Shown here piece by piece: positions 9,141-10,577 of a stretch of DNA of 10,577 nucleotides (positions are counted from its first letter, which is position 1; the number at the start of each line of letters is the position of its first letter). Under the pieces are notes generated by a model, which made no database searches, had not been told where the DNA came from, and worked only from the letters and a program-made list of their open reading frames with translations. The position numbers were made by a program, and so were the translations under genes. Location of the stretch: the NCBI GenBank assembly GCA_001662425.1, contig BDDC01002693.1, forward strand, positions 1 through 10,577. Direction: 5' to 3'. Origin of the DNA: Chlamydomonas sphaeroides. Taxonomy: Eukaryota > Chlorophyta > Chlorophyceae > Chlamydomonadales > Chlamydomonadaceae.

Positions 9141-10214
9141 CCGGCCTCGCATGCCGCACCTCGTTGATGCCGCCCTGCACCGGCTCGGCGCCGCGGCCCG
9201 GGATGACCCGCGATAGCCGGTGGCCCGAGCACACGGTGTCGATCACGGCGCGGCCCGAGCTGCCGCCACTGTTGCCGCTGCTGTCGCCGCGGCGGCGAGG
9301 CGGCGGCGGGGCCGAGGCGGACATGAGCGCGCACGAGCTGCGGGTGGCCAGGGGACAGCAGCGGCGGGAGGGCGCGCAGCATGTCACAAACAGAACAGAG
9401 CGCCACAGAGCACACCCGCACCAACGGACTGCGGGAGAGCGGCTGCCGCGGGTTGCACGGGCCAGGGAGGGGAGGGCGGGCGTGGACAGGAGCGCTGTGA
9501 CGCTGCAGCCACGGGCCGGGCCCAGCGGTCGCCGGCCCCTGCGCCGGTATGCGGCCCCAGGCTGGCGGGGAAGCTGCGGGTCTGGGGACGGCTGCGCCCC
9601 GAGCGGGCGGGCAGGCGGACCGCACCTGCCGTCGCGCGGGAAGGCCAGGCAGATGCGGCAGTAGAGGTAGCGGCCCGTGGCGGTGTCCTGCCAGGCGCAT
9701 TCGCGGGTGTCCAACGCCGAGTCCAGGCAGGTGGCCTGGGTGGGGGAGGGGCGGTGGGCGAGGCGGGGCGGGGCGGGGCGGGCGGCAGGGGCAGCAGCGG
9801 GCGTGTGGGCGGGCAGGCGGGCTGCGGATTCTGCAGGTGGCCGCCCGGCGGTGGGCGGCGGGCTGAGCGGGCACCGCCGGGGCTGAGGGGCCGTGCTGCA
9901 GCCCCAGCGGCAGCTTGTGGCGACGACCCGGTGGCGGTGGGAGGAGCCGTGCGGTGTAGCCGCCCGGCAGGCAGGCACCGCCCGCCCACCTGGTCACCGC
10001 ACGCGCGCGTGTTGGGCGGTGGGGCGTCCATGTCCGTGGAGGCACCTGTACGTGGCAGCAGTGGCAGCGGCAGGCAGCTCAAGGGGGCGAGAAGGGCGCG
10101 GTACCCAGCGCGAGCTCCGACCTATGGCTGGCCCAAGTCTGGCGCAGGTCCCAGCTCTGTCCTACCACCCTCACACTCACCATTGTTGAGGCAAACCACC
10201 TCCTCTGGCGGTGG

Positions 10215-10245
<31 letters not shown>

Positions 10246-10577
10246 GAGCGCAGCCGCAAGGGCGGTGCACGCAGGCCAGGCGTCGCGCGAGGTGGCGGCG
10301 GCGCAGCTGGCGGCGGTGGCGGCGGAGAGGGAGACACGTCCGGCGGTGGCGGTGGTGGCGTGTCTGGTGGCGGTGGCGGCGGCGGCAACGGCGGCGGCGA
10401 TGGTGGAGGTGAGCGTGGCGGCGGCGGTGGCGGCGGTGGTGGGTCTCTGATGATGACAATGCCAGGGGGCGGTGGGGGTGTGTCGGGTGGAGGTGGCGGC
10501 AATGAGTCAGGTGGTGGGGGCGACGGGGGTGGAGCGCCCGGACCCGCCGGTGGCGGCGGCGGCGGGGTCAGCGGGGG
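4965..10577 (-). CDS. Pherophorin-family extracellular matrix protein with two Cys-rich modules, 3' part (18 exons)
   Basis: The exons in gene order are 10577-10181, 10045-9990, 9735-9626, 9337-9160, 8983-8861, 8701-8587, 8376-8342, 8144-7907, 7687-7583, 7416-7310, 7155-6910, 6746-6466, 6278-6158, 5974-5829, 5658-5534, 5411-5377, 5224-5203 and 5062-4965. All 17 introns are GT-AG, their phases agree, and the exons sum to 2538 bases (845 residues plus TGA). Positions in this fragment are: poly-Pro hinge 1-128, Cys module 129-338, Pro linker 339-396, second Cys module 397-570, Pro linker 571-656, pherophorin domain 657-812, tail 813-845. Pherophorins are secreted hydroxyproline-rich glycoproteins of volvocine cell wall and extracellular matrix. 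One N-glycosylation sequon (NVT) is seen in exon 8983-8861. The start codon and signal peptide are outside the window. The pherophorin call is firm; exon borders are predicted by eye from splice sites, phase and paralogue alignment. Confidence 0.87.
5203..5224 (-). other. 22-base microexon of the pherophorin gene
   Basis: The sequence GACGAGGAGTGCTGCCCCAC plus AG encodes DEECCPT and one further base. The acceptor is GCTGCGCAG and the donor is GTGAGATC. Phase 0 in and phase 1 out fit both neighbours, and the product supplies the CCP that ends pherophorin domains. Skipping it would shift the frame, because 22 is not a multiple of three. Confidence 0.8.
5207..6488 (-). other. Pherophorin domain (DUF3707-type), six exons
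   Basis: The domain is about 156 residues, within the usual size. It starts NYYGFPFCPCKRRN, matching the family's FP(Y/F)C.CKRR signature (the Cys codon is split by the 6465-6279 intron). Then follow NPYRLIYE, HCFRIDK, CDSTQYCCP, IKKIELSASNECRSSV, LEFQKEDVEDD, PFCIITTEPCE, KFCYGTGWCRF and finally EECCP. These are the expected conserved positions, including the CC pairs and the C...GG.C.(V/F) end. In the family this globular domain is secreted and incorporated into the extracellular matrix, and some members are sex-pheromone or wound responsive; no such regulation can be read here. Confidence 0.92.
6421..6444 (+). repeat. Triple 8-base tandem repeat in an intron
   Basis: GGGAGTGC, GGGAGTGC and GGGAATGC lie in the intron between exons 6746-6466 and 6278-6158. 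This is a simple tandem duplication. Confidence 0.85.
6489..6746 (-). other. Proline linker between module 2 and the pherophorin domain
   Basis: It starts VPRPGGPEFPAPSCVPQ and holds two copies of an internal repeat: RRSPPPPRKGTPGGRAP (motif part 6612-6653) and RRSPPPPRKATPGQRAP (motif part 6507-6548), 105 bases apart. It ends TQ just before NYYGFPFC of the pherophorin domain. Confidence 0.8.
6910..7970 (-). other. Cys-rich module 2 (13 cysteines, 174 residues), paralogue of module 1
   Basis: The module runs from GDCRLAG to DCLWTLQ. Landmarks align one for one with module 1: SSQATCMG, TTCKW, YLVCSVCMTWPRPGAAC, DSVCAGDTLS, TGGIQQL, SYCQLVRWA, AFSVRNGDKRC, VPATCT, GCSGSNGA and CLWTLQ. All 13 cysteines match. 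Two introns present in module 1 (after GDK and before SVYNECLW) are absent here, so exon 7155-6910 covers what three exons cover in module 1. Confidence 0.8.
7971..8144 (-). other. Proline linker between the two Cys modules
   Basis: This is the first part of exon 8144-7907. It starts VPRPGSAGWPGGTCIPSG, then runs PPPP stretches with the motif PPPPRGKPGTRAP (8013-8051). The same VPRPG...C edge follows module 2, so it probably belongs to the repeating unit. Confidence 0.8.
8535..8579 (+). repeat. Composite trinucleotide repeat (CTG)10(CGG)5 in an intron
   Basis: Ten CTG units are followed by five CGG units, in the intron 8377-8586 of the minus-strand gene, only a few bases downstream of its donor at 8586. 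In transcript sense it is (CCG)5(CAG)10, so it offers many AG dinucleotides. It is length-variable by nature. Confidence 0.92.
9101..9140 (+). repeat. Tetranucleotide microsatellite (CAGG)10
   Basis: Ten exact CAGG units lie in the intron 8984-9159 of the minus-strand gene. In transcript sense it is (CCTG)10, a pyrimidine-rich run beginning about 20 bases after the donor. Confidence 0.93.
10181..10577 (-). other. Poly-proline hinge exon of the pherophorin gene (open at window edge)
   Basis: This exon encodes 132 residues, mostly runs of 3 to 13 prolines with S, D, T, A and R spacers, typical of hydroxyproline-rich rod segments (SPPP-type sites are likely hydroxylated and glycosylated, by family knowledge). 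A hydrophobic break, GIVIIRD, interrupts the rod near residue 39. The end, EEVVCLNN, opens the first Cys module. The donor is AATG|GTGAGTG in phase 1. The reading frame stays open to the window edge, so the rod continues upstream. Confidence 0.85.

Larger units (their letters stand above)
8342..10193 (-). other. Cys-rich module 1 (13 cysteines, 210 residues, seven exon pieces)
   Basis: The module runs from VVCLNNG to NECLWTIQ. Landmarks are ATCLD, ECAW, YLYCRICLAFPRDGSSC, DTVCSGHRL, QGGINE, NYCQWVRW, MFSVRTGDKSC, LPATCG, GCASNDG and ECLWTIQ. It contains an extra Ser/Gly/Pro-rich insert (APPPPRRRGDSSGNSGGSSG) that module 2 lacks, including an RGD tripeptide. Even cysteine spacing and secretion context suggest a disulfide-stabilised extracellular fold. 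I do not recognise a named family. Confidence 0.8.

Noticed and set aside
8956..9978. Minus-strand 340-residue open frame treated as one exon
   Set aside because: It reads through the 9625-9338 and 9159-8984 introns. Alignment of the two modules and phase consistency require splicing.
9735..10203. Direct join of the proline hinge (donor after GAG GAG) to the ATCLD exon
   Set aside because: This would remove the first module cysteine. The better donor ATG|GTGAGTG plus the 56-base exon 10045-9990 gives matching phases and restores the CLNNG...CGDQATC order seen in module 2.
10181..10450. Plus-strand poly-Ala/Val frame opposite the proline hinge
   Set aside because: It is the mirror image of CCN-rich proline codons and has no independent support.

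Overview
The window looks like nuclear DNA of a very GC-rich green alga of the Chlamydomonas/Volvox (chlamydomonadalean) group. The evidence is a C-terminal pherophorin domain attached to long proline hinges, short GC-rich introns with GTGAG/GTGGG donors and C(C/G)CAG acceptors, long poly-Ala and Gly/Ala/Pro low-complexity coding sequence, and a TGTAA poly(A)-signal candidate. Genus cannot be fixed from the sequence alone.

Layout: (1) 1-1783, plus strand: the 3' part of a U-box E3 ubiquitin ligase gene. It shows the end of an intron, one exon carrying the C-terminal half of the U-box, one 304-base intron, and a terminal exon encoding a 441-residue poly-Ala/Gly/His-rich tail. (2) 1784-2524: its 3' flank, with a TGTAA at 2251 and a strong G-run block at 2434-2475. 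(3) 2525-3137: a block of clearly lower GC (35 of 60 bases in each of two lines counted, 2701-2820). Its ends read TG...CA, and it is probably an LTR-type insertion. (4) 3143-4964: about 1.8 kb with no convincing gene, holding microsatellite and small palindromes, and probably the 3' UTR of the next gene. (5) 4965-10577, minus strand: the 3' part of a large, intron-rich extracellular-matrix gene. I could join 18 exons with every intron phase consistent and a total of 2538 bases, giving 845 residues and a stop.

The minus-strand protein runs: open-ended poly-proline (hydroxyproline-type) hinge, Cys-rich module 1, proline linker, Cys-rich module 2, proline linker, pherophorin domain, 33-residue tail. 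Modules 1 and 2 are clear paralogues sharing 13 aligned cysteines, and I do not recognise them as a named family. Each is followed by the same VPRPG...C edge. All three proline segments carry a shared PPPPR..PG.RAP signature (four copies). This tandem module, placed N-terminal to a pherophorin domain, is the most interesting object in the window.

The two genes converge on about 3.2 kb of intergenic DNA. I see no functional link between them. The first would act in the cytosol or nucleus in ubiquitin transfer. The second would be secreted to the cell wall or extracellular matrix. The start codons, the pherophorin-gene signal peptide and the promoters of both genes lie outside the window.
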